Counted from the stretch's first letter, positions 19,721-31,206 are shown. The stretch is 64,000 bases of DNA from Spodoptera frugiperda (GCF_023101765.2 NC_064233.1:3495501-3559500), one strand, 5' to 3'. Notes: generated by a model not told the origin, from the sequence alone. Numbers and translations are program-made.

Positions 19721-20945
19721 GTCTTTGAACTCTTTGATGACATCTATCATGTCATCCGTCCCCCTCAATCGTTTGTCAAACGATGTCGATTGTGATAGTT
19801 AGAAAGAGATAGAATATAGATGCTTACCATCTTATTTTTGGTGAAAGCTATACGGGAACGCAGCTACACAGAGTTGCTACGCCGCGCCATGTGTTGCTAG
19901 ATTTAAAAAAAAACTGTCAGAGTCCATTTAAAACAAAAATCAAAAAAATATATTTAATGTTTCTGTTCCAATTAGGTAATAGTTATTGCTAAATATATAT
20001 TTTTTAGAATATCTTAGCGTAGTATTTTATTTCAGGAATACATTTATATTTGGTAAGAGCTTAATAATTTAGAGATGCAAACAGTAATAAACACAGATGG
20101 TGTTTTTTTCAATAATGTGGGTAAATCTATGTAGATATATAGGTAACTAATAATTAAAAGCATAATACTATCATTCCAGATATGTATAAACTTCATTTTA
20201 GAAAAAGAAAAGCGAGCGTATTCAATAAAAGAAATACATCGTAAAACAAATAATTATTATTTAAACTACAATGCTTCGAGTTCATTGTAGCTTCGCAACT
20301 ATCCTACATTTTTAAATCTGTAATTTTCCAAGACTGAACGCTGAATGGTCCGTTAAACTAAAACATTCGATATAAGCCCAAATTCAACTATTCGTACCTA
20401 TATAGTGCTAAAATGTTTTCAATTCACGAGTAAGTAGGTAGGATTGTACAATAATTATGCTCCTTTTTTAGGCTTTTTTCAAAATCTAAGGATTAGGGTA
20501 ATACGAAAATTTATATTTTTCATTGGGGGTAGACGAATAATTACTGAATGTTAACTTCCGATTCATCCATTCTAACTATTTCATTGTAAATCAATTCTAC
20601 AACATAATATTTACAACCAAAATAAAAACATTATTTACTATTTACATCATCCTCTATAAATTGTATATAATACGGACTATATAATACACACACTTGGTTG
20701 TACATAACGAATAAAACCAAAAGCAATTTGATTTCATAAAATATAAATAAATGAAAAAGAGGTATGAAGCCAAAGAAATGTGCAAGATTTTCCCGTGTCT
20801 CTGCCTACCCCCTGAGGCCGGTGGTTTAATATGTATGTATAAAAGAAGTGGGCAAGGGTAAGGATTCATCTACCCCACTTACAAAAAAAAAATTACGAAA
20901 TATTTTATCTATTTTTTTTTAAGAATACAATATTATAACAATTCA
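19720..20945. other. Intergenic AT-rich DNA
   Basis: Mostly unique, A/T-rich. A fragment CCCGTGTCTCTGCCTACCCC near 20793 resembles part of Rep-G. No supported gene. Confidence 0.5.
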
Positions 20946-20951
20946 ACTTAC

Positions 20952-21059
20952 CTCAAGTCTTAAACCGCAACAGAAATGCTCTTTCAACACCAAAGCTTAT
21001 AACGTCACAAGCAGTGATAATGAAAAACATTGATCGAAGCATTTTGAAGGAAGGTACAC
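20952..21059 (-). other. Candidate exon, 108 bp, unknown gene
   Basis: On the minus strand a pyrimidine tract ending TTTTTTTTAG (acceptor, up to 21060) and a CTTGAG|GTAAGT donor (20952/20951) frame 108 bp. One frame is open until a TGA placed two bases before the donor and encodes the hydrophobic MLRSMFFIITACDVISFGVE stretch; the other two frames are closed. A stop right before a donor suits a UTR exon or a non-coding RNA better than an internal coding exon. It lies about 1.5 kb upstream of the DHFR ATG on the same strand, so an alternative DHFR 5' exon is conceivable. Confidence 0.3.
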
Positions 21060-21689
21060 CTAAAAAAAATAAAACAAAAAATATTATTTTAATAGTTTGA
21101 TAGATGTTTTTTATGGGATAACGCGGCAAATGAGCAGACGTCACCTTTTGGTAAGCACCCGTGGCCGTGAAACGGGAGACCCGCTACACCAGAAGAGTTA
21201 GAATTTCGTTGCGCCGGCATTTTCGAGATACGAGAGATTTGAAATTTAAATCAATTTCACAATTAGTATATTTAAATCTACATACCTATTAAGTGCAACG
21301 GAGACTAGAGTGTAAAATAAAATTGATATTTATTTTTGTGGGTAAATTCAGCAATTCAATTTCAGGTTATTGGTGGTAATACACGTTTAACCACTCCGAA
21401 CGTTAATGGTAAAATGAAAGATTCAGATCTGAGAAAAAACCTCTGATCAAGAATCGCATGTGCAATTAAAAACAAGAAATGCAGGAACGACATACATTTG
21501 AAAGCCTATTGACAGGTGATAGGTGGTGTTGCTACACTGTGATTGTTGGGTTACAAGGTAAAAAAATATTATTATAAATATTTTAAATAAGAAATCTTAT
21601 TTTAATCATAGCTAAATATTATAATTATAATTATATATTAATATATGTAATGTAATATGTAAGCTTATAGCTCGTCTACGCTACTCGCG

Positions 21690-22025
21690 AAGTTTAGTTT
21701 AAGTATGGGAGAGCCATGCTTTGGCACGAATGGGCAGCTCGACCGGAGTGATACCACGACCTCATAGAAAACCGACGCGAGCGCGGGAGCGCGTTCAGCG
21801 ATCTGATTGGCCGGCTCGAATAAACCAACCAATCAGAGCACTGAGCTAAGGCTACCGGAGACCCAATTAAACCCCTTCTCAATTTGCGCACTTGTTGCCT
21901 CTGGTGTTTCATATTTTCTTAGTACCAGTTTGTTTTACGTTTAAAGTTATCGAAACGGGAGCGCGTTCAGCGATCTGATTGGCCGGCTCGAATAAACCAA
22001 CCAATCAGAGCACTGAGCTAAAGAT
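21690..22025 (-). repeat. Rep-B copy interrupted by duplicated Rep-D segment
   Basis: The Rep-B part starts GTATGGGAGAGCCATGCTTT and is broken at AAACCGAC by a Rep-D core (21784-21849); Rep-B resumes at GCTACCGGAGACCCAATTA and Rep-D follows again (21957-22022). Both Rep-D segments share GGGAGCGCGTTCAGCGATCT through GCACTGAGCTAA without difference. Confidence 0.7.
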
Positions 22026-23083
22026 ACAGAGAAGTAACCCGGATTACTTCGTCAAAATTTACCTCGCTTCGGGTGACTTTCGTTTCTAGTAGATTTTTCC
22101 GCCCGAGTCAAAGGGCCCAAAGTTACTCATGAATGAATGAGAATGAATGGACACATCGCAAAGTTAACGAGTTTGTGGTGTCGCACTTCGGACTTTGGCC
22201 AAAGTTTCTAGAGTACTTCGCAGAAAAACTTCGTGAATAGTGTGGAAGGGACTTTAATTGAAGGTAAAAATTTTGTATCATGGGTTAGTTTACTTAATTT
22301 TGCAACATTTAGCATTGTATTTTACCCACCTTATTCGATATGAAAATTTGAGAAAGGTAAAATGACATAAGTACCTATTTTTTTACTCATCTTACTAATA
22401 TCTAGACAATGGCAGTTGTCCGCCTTGCAAAAAAACCGACACACCGGCCGTGGGTTATAAGACGATACCATTTCGGGCCAAGTTGATCCACCTATAGCTC
22501 AAAATCTATTTTATCTGACGCATATGAAATTTCTAGTATTGTCAGATTTACTTACTTTCTTACAAAATTACCTAAGTATTTATGATCCAATTGGAAAAAT
22601 GATTTGACTTTGACTTTGATTAAGATCGATGCATACTTAAAATCCATCCTCATAAATAGCATAATAATTAATTATGTTGGTAGAATAATGTTCTACGTAG
22701 TGGGTATTAGATACCCTCTTATTAAATAATTAATTAACATTTACTTTTTTTTAAGTCAGTATAGATACCTATGTGTGTCCAATGGTCGTACCTGCTCCTA
22801 AAAATGTAACAAACGATTTTTTCAAAACTGCAACAATATAGATTCAGCCAATTAGCGAAATAATAGCTGACCAATACATACATATCTAGAGATGAGAAAC
22901 TGAGAACACCTTTCTTTATCTGAAGTCGGTTAAAAAGGTTGAATATCAAGCGCGTTCCAGTTTAATTCTAACAATTTTACAATATTTAGCATTGGAGTTT
23001 AAATAAAACCTTTTTTGTTCTGTAGCCTCATTCGATATGAATTTTGACATTTGAGAATGGCGGGTAAAATAATAATTTTATTT
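22026..23083. other. Intergenic DNA with minor repeats
   Basis: Two similar AT-rich blocks (22275-22375 and 22960-23080) share ACAATATTTAGCATTG-like sequence and TTCGATATGAA. No coding signal. Confidence 0.5.
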
Positions 23084-23395
23084 TCTTACTAATATTATAA
23101 GTTACAAAAGTTTGCGAGTTTGTGTGTTTGTATTACGAAGGTATGTTTGTTACTGAATCGGGATGAATTTGGACGATTGCGTCGTTTTGACATGATTGAG
23201 TACCAAACATACTTACACAGAAACTTTTGTTTGGATATTTGTCCGTCAATCGCACTAAAACTACTGAACGGATTTTTATGAAAGGAGATTGTCCAAATCT
23301 GGCTATTTTTGGTATACAGACAGGGTATGAGTTAATTTGGGTGATAGGACGCTTTAATCCACGGGAAAGCGGGCGAAGTCGCTGGCAGAAGCTAG
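23084..23395 (+). mobile_element. Rep-C, Helitron-like element
   Basis: It starts TCTTACTAATATTATAAG and ends GCTGGCAGAAGCTAG, followed by T; TC...CTAG ends and no target duplication fit non-autonomous Helitrons, which are common in moths. Other copies: 30911-31206 (rearranged), 36790-36897, 44520-44692 (inverted), 58285-58478, 60335-60455 (inverted), 62490-62660. Confidence 0.65.
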
Positions 23396-24372
23396 TTCAG
23401 TCATATTTGTGATGCGATATTTTTTGCACTTGATAGGTAACTTACCTAAGTAGGTATAAGTACCCTTTTTCAAGAAATAAAATATGCAATGTAATGTTAT
23501 TTATCTACCTACATTTTAACAGATTGTTGTTTTTTGATCTTGATATTCTTTTTTATATAAAAGTGAATCGTTGAAAGTGTTGTTGAGCGCAAATCTCGAG
23601 AACCTATTTTCAATGTCACTTATGGATTCGTAAAAAGTCAAAATGTCAAATATCACCCATTTTAGCTTAGAGATCCCTTAAAAATTAAATGAGGTTCCTA
23701 CTCCTGCTTTTCGAGCCTAAGCCCCGGTAACCCGGCAGTCCGCAGCACTCATCTTAGCTTAGAGGTCTCTTAAAAATTAAGTGAGGATGGTGTAAGCGGT
23801 GTATATGAGGGCATTAGTATTTACTTTTCGTATTTTTCAATCGGGTGATTCTTCAAAAAACGTTAACTTTTATTTAACAAATCATTATTCTCCCGCGTTA
23901 TTAAGCATCGTGGTAGCTTATTATCATCCTTATTTAGATTGGATTGGTTGAGAGCAGTGTCACAGCTTTAATTTATTGAAACCAAATATTGAATTTCAAT
24001 CGGCAGAATTGTTAACTTTTGGTTGAGGATAATGACACCGCTAACTTTTTATGATGTTTTTTAGGGGATAACCCGATGAAGAATTACAAAACGTATTTTC
24101 CATCGATAGATGATCCAAGAATCCGACCACATGGCTGGCACGTTACATTGCTCAGTTATCATTATAATTAGATAATAAACAAATAAATAATTACGCTTAT
24201 CGCTCACCCCTGCTCTTTGCACTTAGATGAGTACATTCCTGTTGAGTACTACATACTTATATGAATTTAGTTAGTAACTGGTTACTCTCGCGCACTTTTC
24301 CCCTCTGCTCGGCTCCTATTAGCCATTAATGTTTGATAGCCTATAGTCCTCCTCGATAAATGCACTTACTAC
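23396..24372. other. Intergenic DNA, fragments only
   Basis: A Rep-A fragment (23695-23745, CGAGCCTAAGCCCCGGTAAC) sits between two copies of TTAGCTTAGAGRTCYCTTAAAAATTAA (23662-23690 and 23753-23782). A Rep-C2 fragment begins near 24305. No gene. Confidence 0.5.
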
Positions 24373-24505
24373 CTAGCGGGTTACCGGGACTCCGGCTCAA
24401 AAAGCAGAAGTAGGAACGGGGTGGTTTTTAGTCAGTAAGAGTCTGACACTCCCTCTCGTCTCGCCTAAGGCGAGAGAAGTCATTGGATGATTTTTCTCCC
24501 TTTAG
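24373..24505 (-). repeat. Rep-A copy inserted in a Rep-C2 element
   Basis: The Rep-A copy runs from CTACCTAGCGGGTTACCGG to ATGATTTTTCTCCC. Rep-C2 sequence lies on both sides (CCTCGATAAATGCACTTA left; GTTTCCGGAGACTAGCGCGT right), so Rep-A came later. Confidence 0.7.
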
Positions 24506-24975
24506 AAAGAGAAAAAAATAACCAAAATAAAAATTAAGTATTATTCAATTGGGATCAATGTTTCCGGAGACTAGCGCGTCCAAATAAACAATTCTTTAGT
24601 TATTATTGTATGTATTATTTTTATAGCAAAATAAAGAAAAGATAGCTAATAAGAATGTTTATTTAACCAAATTGTTTAGTTTAACAAAATTTTGTTTGGT
24701 AACTACCCGATTATACATATATTTTTTTTCATTCATTTATTTATTTACATTGTGATAATAATGTTTGCTTTGATATGTACTTTATTAAATTGTTTTTTTT
24801 TCTCAATTCAGTAGCATTAGCGTATAAATTATTGTTTTTTTTACTATATTGTACTGGTTGCTTACATATTAGTGAGTCACTTGGGGCCAGGTATTCTACT
24901 ACCAGCGCAATGCCCTGTCTTGCACATGCTACACTGGTCCCATTTCAACGCAGACTTTTTTATGGAATAAGGGGT

Positions 24976-25132
24976 AAGGGTGTTACCGCACCAATCGAGC
25001 GATAGTCGATCGATACCATTGATAGATTCCAGCCGCTGCCATCGACCGGCAGTGGATCGATTGGTAAGTCGATCGGTATCCGTCGATCAATTAAAGATAC
25101 CACGATCGATCGACTGGTGTGGTAACACCCTT
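24976..25132. mobile_element. MITE with TA target duplication, GATCGATCG-rich
   Basis: Ends AGGGTGTTACCGCACCA and TGGTGTGGTAACACCCT are inverted and flanked by TA on each side, as for Tc1/mariner-type MITEs. The interior consists largely of CGATCGAT-like words. Confidence 0.65.
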
Positions 25133-25434
25133 ATCGATCCGATGGATCACCTATGACTCCTCTGGTGTTGCGGGTGTCCATGGACGGCGACATACCAACA
25201 GATTATACGTATTTATTTACGTTTTAAACTTTTTTCACCATTTATGTTATTCTTTTATCATTATAAATTACTTAGTTACACTTACCTACCGCTAATTAAT
25301 AAGTTATGTGTTGTGACACACACAATTATTATATATCATTTAACCTCTTTGTAACCTTATAGTAACATTACATACTTATGTGTGAGAGTCACACTTATAC
25401 AAGACGTGAATCATTTATTTACAATACTACCTTT

Positions 25435-25740
25435 TTATGGTATAAGTCAGTAAACGAGTATACGGATCACCTGATGGTATGCAATCGCCAACTTGTAACG
25501 CCTCTGATGTTTAAACTGTCCACGGGCGGGGACAGTTCAAACACCAGAGGCGATACAAGTGCGTTGCCGGCCTTTTGGGGGTTAGGAATTTAAGGGTTGT
25601 TGAGGAAACGGGGAAGCGGGTAATTTTGCCTCCGGTAACCGTACTCACACAACGTAAGCGTTAGTGTTTCGGGTTCGGTCCATGGACGACGGCTATTGCT
25701 TACCATCAGGTGATACGTCTGTTCGTTTACTGGCGAATCA
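25435..25740. repeat. Rearranged Rep-B copies in inverted arrangement
   Basis: Forward Rep-B start TATAAGTCAGTAAACGAGTA, an inverted internal stretch around CTGTCCACGGGCGGGGACAG, then forward GCGTTGCCGGCCTTTTGGGG and finally a reversed tail GCTTACCATCAGGTGATACG. At least three pieces. Confidence 0.65.
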
Positions 25741-25906
25741 GTGTAGCTGTCAAATATTGAACTTCCACTACTACTAGCACCATCTAGTGAACAAAAATTG
25801 AATGAACTAAAATACAGTAGCCATTGGACAAAGCACGACGTTTGCCTATAATATGGCACGTCCAGTATTTTACTCCGTCCGTATTTTACTACTTATCTAT
25901 ACTATT

Positions 25907-26095
25907 AATTTTAATCTATACTTCTATACTAATATTATAAAGCTGAAGAGTTTGTTTGTTGTTTGAACGCCCTAATCTCCAGAACTACTGATCCGATATG
26001 AAACTTTCTTTTTGTGTTGTCGAGTTAGGTTATAGTCTATAAAACATCACGCTACGATTAATAGGAACCGAGCAGAGCGGGTAAAACCGCGCGGA
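25907..26095 (+). mobile_element. Rep-C2, Helitron-like element (Lep1-like)
   Basis: It starts TCTATACTAATATTATAAAG-like, continues AGTTTGTTTGTTGTTTGAAC and TAAAACATCACGCTACGATT, and stops at ACCGCGCGGAAGT before any CTAG end, so the 3' end is missing. Other copies: 48440-48650 (inverted), 58797-58960, 60200-60330 (inverted), 62228-62420 (inverted). Confidence 0.65.
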
Positions 26096-26439
26096 AGTAA
26101 TAAATAATCTGGACACACACACTCATCGCTTGCAATCTATCTAAATACAACCTTCATGTTAAAACATCAAACCTTTTTGCTCAGACTCGTATCATTAATC
26201 TTTTGCATTACCTGTGGCTTTTTCCCGCTCTTTTCCTGTCCATGTTGACGTTTCTTTGCGTTTTTTTTAAATGGCGAGTCAAAGGCAACTTCATTCTTCC
26301 ATTAATCGATTGTGATAGATTTTCTTTTTTTTTTTAAATAAACGCCGTTTTCGTATTAACTTCCGACAAGCTTAGGAAGTTCTTGGTGTTGTTTTCTTGA
26401 TGCAAAGGAGTGAAGGTATTATTTTTACTAAAGTATACA

Positions 26440-26640
26440 ACGTCACGCCTTTTATCACCAGGAAGTGGTAGGCAGAGGAGCACATTATAGCATTTAATAC
26501 CGCTGTACAATGTACACCCACTTTTCACTATTTATATTATTATAAGTCGCATGTAATAGGAGGTGAACCTATTGCCATATACTGGGCACAATTCCAGACT
26601 CCGTGTTACTACTGAGAAATTTTCGAAATACCGAATAACA
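26440..26640 (-). repeat. Rep-G copy
   Basis: It contains CACGCCTTTTATCACCAGGA, GGTAGGCAGAGGAGCACATT and CTATTGCCATATACTGGGCA. Full copies also at 59695-59910, 60895-61085 (inverted) and 63885-64000 (cut by the window end). Confidence 0.7.
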
Positions 26641-26777
26641 TTTTTACTAAAATATCTCTATTTAATAAAATTTACTAAAATATATAGGTGTAAAAGCATC
26701 TTTCACACCTATATATTTATAATACTTACGTTTTTTCTGTCATTTTCATGTCAACAAATAAAGACTAAAACTTCATC

Positions 26778-26961
26778 AGCCTATAAGCGGCCACTGCTCC
26801 AGACCATAATCTACCCATGTTGCAAATTGCACCAAAGGCCTCTTCTCACACGGAGAAGATTTGAGCATTAATCAACACGCTTGCTCAATACGGGTTGGCG
26901 ATTTCAAACTTATAATAAGAAATGATAAGCCCAGGTTTCCTCACGATGTTTTCCTTCCCTG
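26778..26961 (+). repeat. Rep-E copy with inserted Rep-C piece
   Basis: The consensus GGCCACTGCTGACC is split by CAGACCATAATCTACCCATG, a piece of Rep-C, before resuming at CCAAAGGCCTCTTCTCACAC. Confidence 0.65.
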
Positions 26962-27204
26962 TTCAATATGACAACTTACGTTAGATACGAAATACTCAAT
27001 TATTATCACATAAACGATATCTGGAACCTCTCGGCTGACTGGTTGGCAGACTAATGATAATCCGCGCGACGGCACACAAGTCCTCTCATGTAGGATTCTG
27101 TATGGTGCACTACACCTGTAAGTTGACGGTACAATAGTTTAGGCAGGGAGTGTGGACTTAGAAATTATGTTGGGCTATGTTTTTTTTAAATAACGTTAAT
27201 CTTT

Positions 27205-27310
27205 TTTTAAGGGGGGAATCTCATCCAATGTCTTCTCTCGCCACGGCGAGGCGAGAGGGAGAGTCAGACTTCTTACTAACTAAAAACCAGCCCGTTCCTA
27301 CTCCTTCTGG
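27205..27310 (+). repeat. Rep-A copy, 5' two thirds
   Basis: It runs from AAGGGGGGAATCTCATCC to CCCGTTCCTACTCCTTCTGG and then passes straight into the 20-bp minisatellite. Confidence 0.75.
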
Positions 27311-27412
27311 TGACTAGGCCCGATTTGTGGTGACTGGGCCCCATCTGTGGTGACTGGGCCCCATTTGTGGTGACTGGGCCCCATCTGTGGTGACTGGGTC
27401 CCATGTGTGGTG
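27311..27412 (+). repeat. Minisatellite, five 20-bp units
   Basis: Unit TGACTGGGCCCCATCTGTGG, with one to three changes per unit. The same word occurs once in the extended tails of Rep-A at 16805-16830 and 37053-37078, so the array grew from Rep-A. Confidence 0.85.
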
Positions 27413-27539
27413 AAATAACGTTACCCTATGCTAGGATTTTCTCCTGTGTCGTGGGTGCGTTTACAAATACTTATATAATTTCATATTTTGGGTTTTTAAT
27501 CTTAAATCTGAATACGCTTTTTTTAAACGATATCCTATC

Positions 27540-27850
27540 TCTTATGGTATAAGCCTGTAAACGAGCAGTCAGCAGACGGATCACCTAATGGTAAGTAATC
27601 GCCGCCCACGGACACCCGAAACGCCAGAGGCGTTGCAAGTGCTTTGCCGGCCTTTTGGGGGCTAGGAATATTAAGAGTTGCCAGGGAATCGGAAATTGAG
27701 AAGATTGGGAAGGGGGTAATTTGGCTCCGGTGACCTCACTCACACAACGAAACACAACGCAAGCGTTGTTTCACGTCGGTTTTCTGTGAGGCCGTGGTAT
27801 CACTCCGGTCGAGCCGGCCCATTCCTGTCGTGCGTCTCGCGAGGGTCCAG
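27540..27850 (+). repeat. Rep-B copy, near full length
   Basis: It runs from TATGGTATAAGCCTGTAAAC to GGCCCATTCCTGTCGTG, including AACGCAAGCGTTGTTTCACG. The start is 40 bp after an unrelated AT-rich stretch. Confidence 0.75.
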
Positions 27851-28049
27851 CTCCTGAGCTGTCAGCTCTCCTGAAGATCCGATACTTCGCCTGCAATATT
27901 GTACACACATGAGCGATCTGATCGTTAAAGGTAGATGATTGCATCGCTTTATTGATGCAGCTTCTCAATTCAATATTATTGCAAGATACGTTTTCTATTG
28001 GAACATAAATATATTTTTATCTTATAGGTACTAGCTTCTACCAGCGGCT

Positions 28050-28205
28050 TTTTTTTTAAGGGGGAAAGTCATCCAATGTCTTCTCCCGCCTTGGGCGAGG
28101 CGAGAGGGAGTGTCAGACTCTTACTGATTAAAAACCACCCCGTTCCTACTCCTGCTATTCGAGCCGGAACCCTGGTAACCCGCTAGGTAGTCCGCAGCTC
28201 CGGTA
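28050..28205 (+). repeat. Rep-A copy inserted in a Rep-C fragment
   Basis: Full-length, from AAGGGGGAAAGTCATCCA to CCGCAGCTCCGG. Left of it is the Rep-C start ACTAGCTTCTACCAGCGGC (inverted). Confidence 0.8.
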
Positions 28206-29146
28206 TTTATTAGTCTAGATTACGCTTTTTGATTTACTCACGTAATTGTTTGACGAGGAACTCGACTAGTTTCAAGTCATATTAGAGGCTCATATTCATG
28301 AACATCATTCCGTGATACATGATGCGGCGACTATCCCATTGCTACTCATACGCTTGATGTAAACACCACAATGCCAACAATATTCAGAAACTAAAATACT
28401 ACAATAGATTTATTATTAGAATATAATATTATTTTATTGCCGTTTTCCTGTTTGAATGATGCAGAGTGTAGCTACGCAATAATTTATTAAAACATAGATA
28501 TATTATTAAAACCTATGTATGTATTTTTCCTTAAAACATTACATATTTTACACTAGCGGCTTTTGTCAGCGGTTCCACTCGCGGTCCAACAAATTGATTT
28601 GTATTCGGAACGGCAATATTATCACCTAACTATTTCACTTTTTTTCGTCGTCGAAACCAACGTCTCGCCCTTTATTATTTATTTTTGTATTAACTATAGG
28701 TTCACGCTTGACCAATATACACGGTTTATAATAAAGTGTGTGAAAACTTGCCAAGTAATTTTCTATTAAAACTTGCCAAGTTATATCATTAAAAAGTACA
28801 GCAAAAAATAAATAAAAAATGTTATAAGGAAACTGCTGAAAAAACAGGTTTGCGTTTTTGTAAGTATTAGAATTTTAGGTATTTAATATGATATTTATTC
28901 AGAATCTACTTTCCAAACTGCGGAAAATCAAGTGTGCATTCCTGTAACTATTTTTAACTGAGGTCTGTGTATGGAACTTGGTACTTATTTAGATCTCACT
29001 TCTTTTATAGGCGACGCATTCCAATATTATCGAACTTGGCAGCCTTTCACATTTATGTTTTGGGTGGGATTAAATTAATAAAAGGGATTAATCACACAGT
29101 GACTATGTCACCCCTATGGAATATGTACATAAATGAACTTAATATG
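28206..29146. other. Intergenic DNA with a Rep-M fragment
   Basis: A Rep-M-like stretch (about 28225-28345) shares TTACTCACGTAATTGTTTGACGAGG-type sequence with 41395-41440. The rest is AT-rich without a gene. Confidence 0.5.
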
Positions 29147-29149
29147 TAC

Positions 29150-29345
29150 TAGCGATTCGCCCCAGCTTCGCATGAGTGCAATGGTGATATATTATCGATG
29201 TATTATACATATAAAACATCCTCTTGAATCACTCTATCTATTAAAAAAACCGCATCAAAATCCATTGCGTAGTTTTAAAGATTTAAGCATACAAAGGGAC
29301 ATAGGGACAGAGAAAGCGACTTTGTGGTGTAAGTACTATGTAGTG
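29150..29345 (+). repeat. Dispersed element with CTAGCGATTCGCCCC start
   Basis: ACTAGCGATTCGCCCCAGCT, CTTGAATCACTCTATCTATT and AAACCGCATCAAAATCCATT are words I recognise from a dispersed repeat widespread in insects. Helitron-like or SINE-like origin not settled. Confidence 0.5.
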
Positions 29346-29446
29346 ATTAACAATTATTATTGTATTTTTTGCAACTACAACACTCTTGATTTGTCAGATA
29401 AAGGGAAAGACAAAACACTATTACATTTACCAACGTCATAATCAGG

Positions 29447-29690
29447 GGGCCTACTCTAATTCAACGAATGAACGAAAAAACTTCGCAGATTGCATACTAC
29501 AATTCTATTTATTGCGAACTTTCGTGAACAAAAATGAACGAATTAAATGAAGATAAATAAATAGATTTTGATATGAAATTAAAAATAAAACGTTATTTTA
29601 AGTAATTTCATTAGTAAATCAATAAAACCTACGGCCGAAGATTAAACGAAACTTCGCATTCGAGAACCGGAGTAGCCCTACTGATGTAGG
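29447..29690 (+). mobile_element. Rep-H copy
   Basis: Inverted relative to the copy in DHFR intron 2; from GGGGGCCTACTCTAATTC to GAACCGGAGTAGCCCTACTG. Confidence 0.7.
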
Positions 29691-29849
29691 AAAAATCAGT
29701 TTTCTTTCAGCTTCGCCCGAAGCTTTGAAATATCTTAAACATAATCGTAAAATACCATTGAATGGAAAATATTTCGTTTCAATTTTTCATTGAAAAAGAA
29801 AAATGTCGTTTCGCTAAAATAATGTCATCTGTCAAATCAAAAAGATTGA

Positions 29850-30115
29850 TACCTGTTCGCGCCAAAACAAACGTCACTTTCGCCGCGCCTGCGTCCAATT
29901 AGAAAAAACAAAATAAAAAAAAAATTAAACGCGTTCCAATTTACGAATAATGAGAGCATAATTCGATATTTTTGTCCGCCGTTTTTCGGTTTCAGTGGCA
30001 AGGATAATAAGTGAGCGGGATAGACGATGGGATACGTATGAAGTTAGAGAGAGACGGCGATATTGTGTACTTTCGTATATAGATTTGTTGAAAGCCATAG
30101 GGACGTGCGTTCAGT
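29850..30115 (+). promoter_or_regulatory. Candidate promoter, plus strand
   Basis: This block is free of repeats and richer in CpG than its surroundings. It includes an E2F-type site TTCGCGCCAAAA at 29856-29867, a second GC word TTTCGCCGCGCC near 29878-29889, and an initiator-like TTCAGTT at about 30110 (arthropod Inr TCAGT). Together with the strong donor at 30491/30492 it suggests a transcription start for a plus-strand gene. No coding homology is available to name it. Confidence 0.35.
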
Positions 30116-30491
30116 TTTCCGAGAGCGTTTCGCGAGGGACGTCGGCGCGGTCGCTTTCGTGCGGGATTTTCGCAATTTAATACATGTGATTTATTAAAAA
30201 ATAACTAGTCATGTCCCTAAAGGGTGATTTTAGGACAGATTTGCGTGTCACGACGTTCCGTGCTCGTTATAAAGGATAGATGTGCAAAAACCACGTTCCG
30301 ATACCAAAACAAAGTGGGAGAGTAGGTAATTTGTAGGAATTTGTGTGTAATGTATTTATATTGTAAATATTTGTAGTCAGTTAAAGTAATTGAGTGTGTA
30401 TGCGTTTAAAAAACGAAAGTGCAATGTGATTTGTGGTTCGTGTTTATGGATTTTGAAATATTCGAATTTGGAATTCGTATTTTTAATGCCG
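30110..30491 (+). other. Candidate first exon ending at a strong splice donor
   Basis: Sequence from the Inr-like site to ATGCCG|GTAAGT (30491/30492). It contains several short upstream ATGs with early stops and, at 30446, an ATG open to the donor (MDFEIFEFGIRIFNA, then phase 1). It could be a 5' UTR exon or the first coding exon. No downstream exon was identified; the intron would extend to the right through the repeats. Confidence 0.35.
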
Positions 30492-30499
30492 GTAAGTTT

Positions 30500-30905
30500 T
30501 TCTTTTAATTCTTTTTATATTTATAATAATAGTTATAGATTTTTATACGAACAAAAATATGAAATAGATACTTTTTACAACAAACCTTTTTATTTACACC
30601 GAAATAAAATTTTCCGTTCGGTTCTAACAGTAAATAAAACCTTATATACAATCAACGTTACATATAAAACCCTGGAAACAGGAAAACAGGTCATAAAACT
30701 ACGGAATAAGGGCGTTAATCGTCTAACGAGTTACTGTGGGCATGTATAGCAAAACTTGGGTACATATTAAACCCTGTATAATCCTGAATTTACATAGTTT
30801 CGTTATTCGGGAGCTCGTAAACCAAGGCGTATCGATTTCATATTAGTTCTAAACTAATCTATCTCAGATTAATATTCTGTGAATATCGACGTTCGGTACA
30901 GACAA
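30500..30905. other. Unique AT-rich DNA after the donor
   Basis: No repeat family. An open plus frame crosses 30390-30749, but its amino-acid composition (Ile, Lys, Tyr, Asn) is that of AT-rich non-coding DNA. Confidence 0.5.
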
Positions 30906-30910
30906 TACTA

Positions 30911-31206
30911 GTGTCTACCAGCGGTTTTGCTTACGTTTCCGTAGGATAAAAAGTAGCCTATGTGTTATTGTTATCCCAGACCATAATCTACCCCTGTTCC
31001 TAATACCATCGCGATCCCTTCAGCAGTTTTGACGTGATTTAGTAACAAACATACATACGAACTTTTGTTTGGATATTTGTCCGCCAATCACGCTGAAATT
31101 ACTGAACGGATTTTGATGAAATTTTGTAAACAGGCAGGGTGTGAGCTAACTTGGTTGATAGGGTTTTTATCCCACGGGGACGCGGGCGAAGTCACTGGCA
31201 GAAGCT
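30911..31206. mobile_element. Two Rep-C halves in inverted arrangement
   Basis: First half inverted (TAGTGTCTACCAGCGGTTTT to CAACATACATA-like), second half forward and ending GTCACTGGCAGAAGCTAG. This looks like one Rep-C inserted in another or an inversion. Confidence 0.6.

Noticed and set aside
24775..25005. 76-codon plus-strand ORF with a hydrophobic start
   Set aside because: Its start is T-rich low-complexity DNA and its end lies in the MITE at 24976-25132.
26563..26871. 102-codon plus-strand ORF
   Set aside because: It is a read-through of Rep-G and Rep-E in AT-rich DNA, not a gene.
29995..30180. 61-codon plus-strand ORF in the candidate first exon
   Set aside because: It has no ATG context of note, no recognisable motif, and its composition follows the local GC content; better explained as UTR or promoter DNA.
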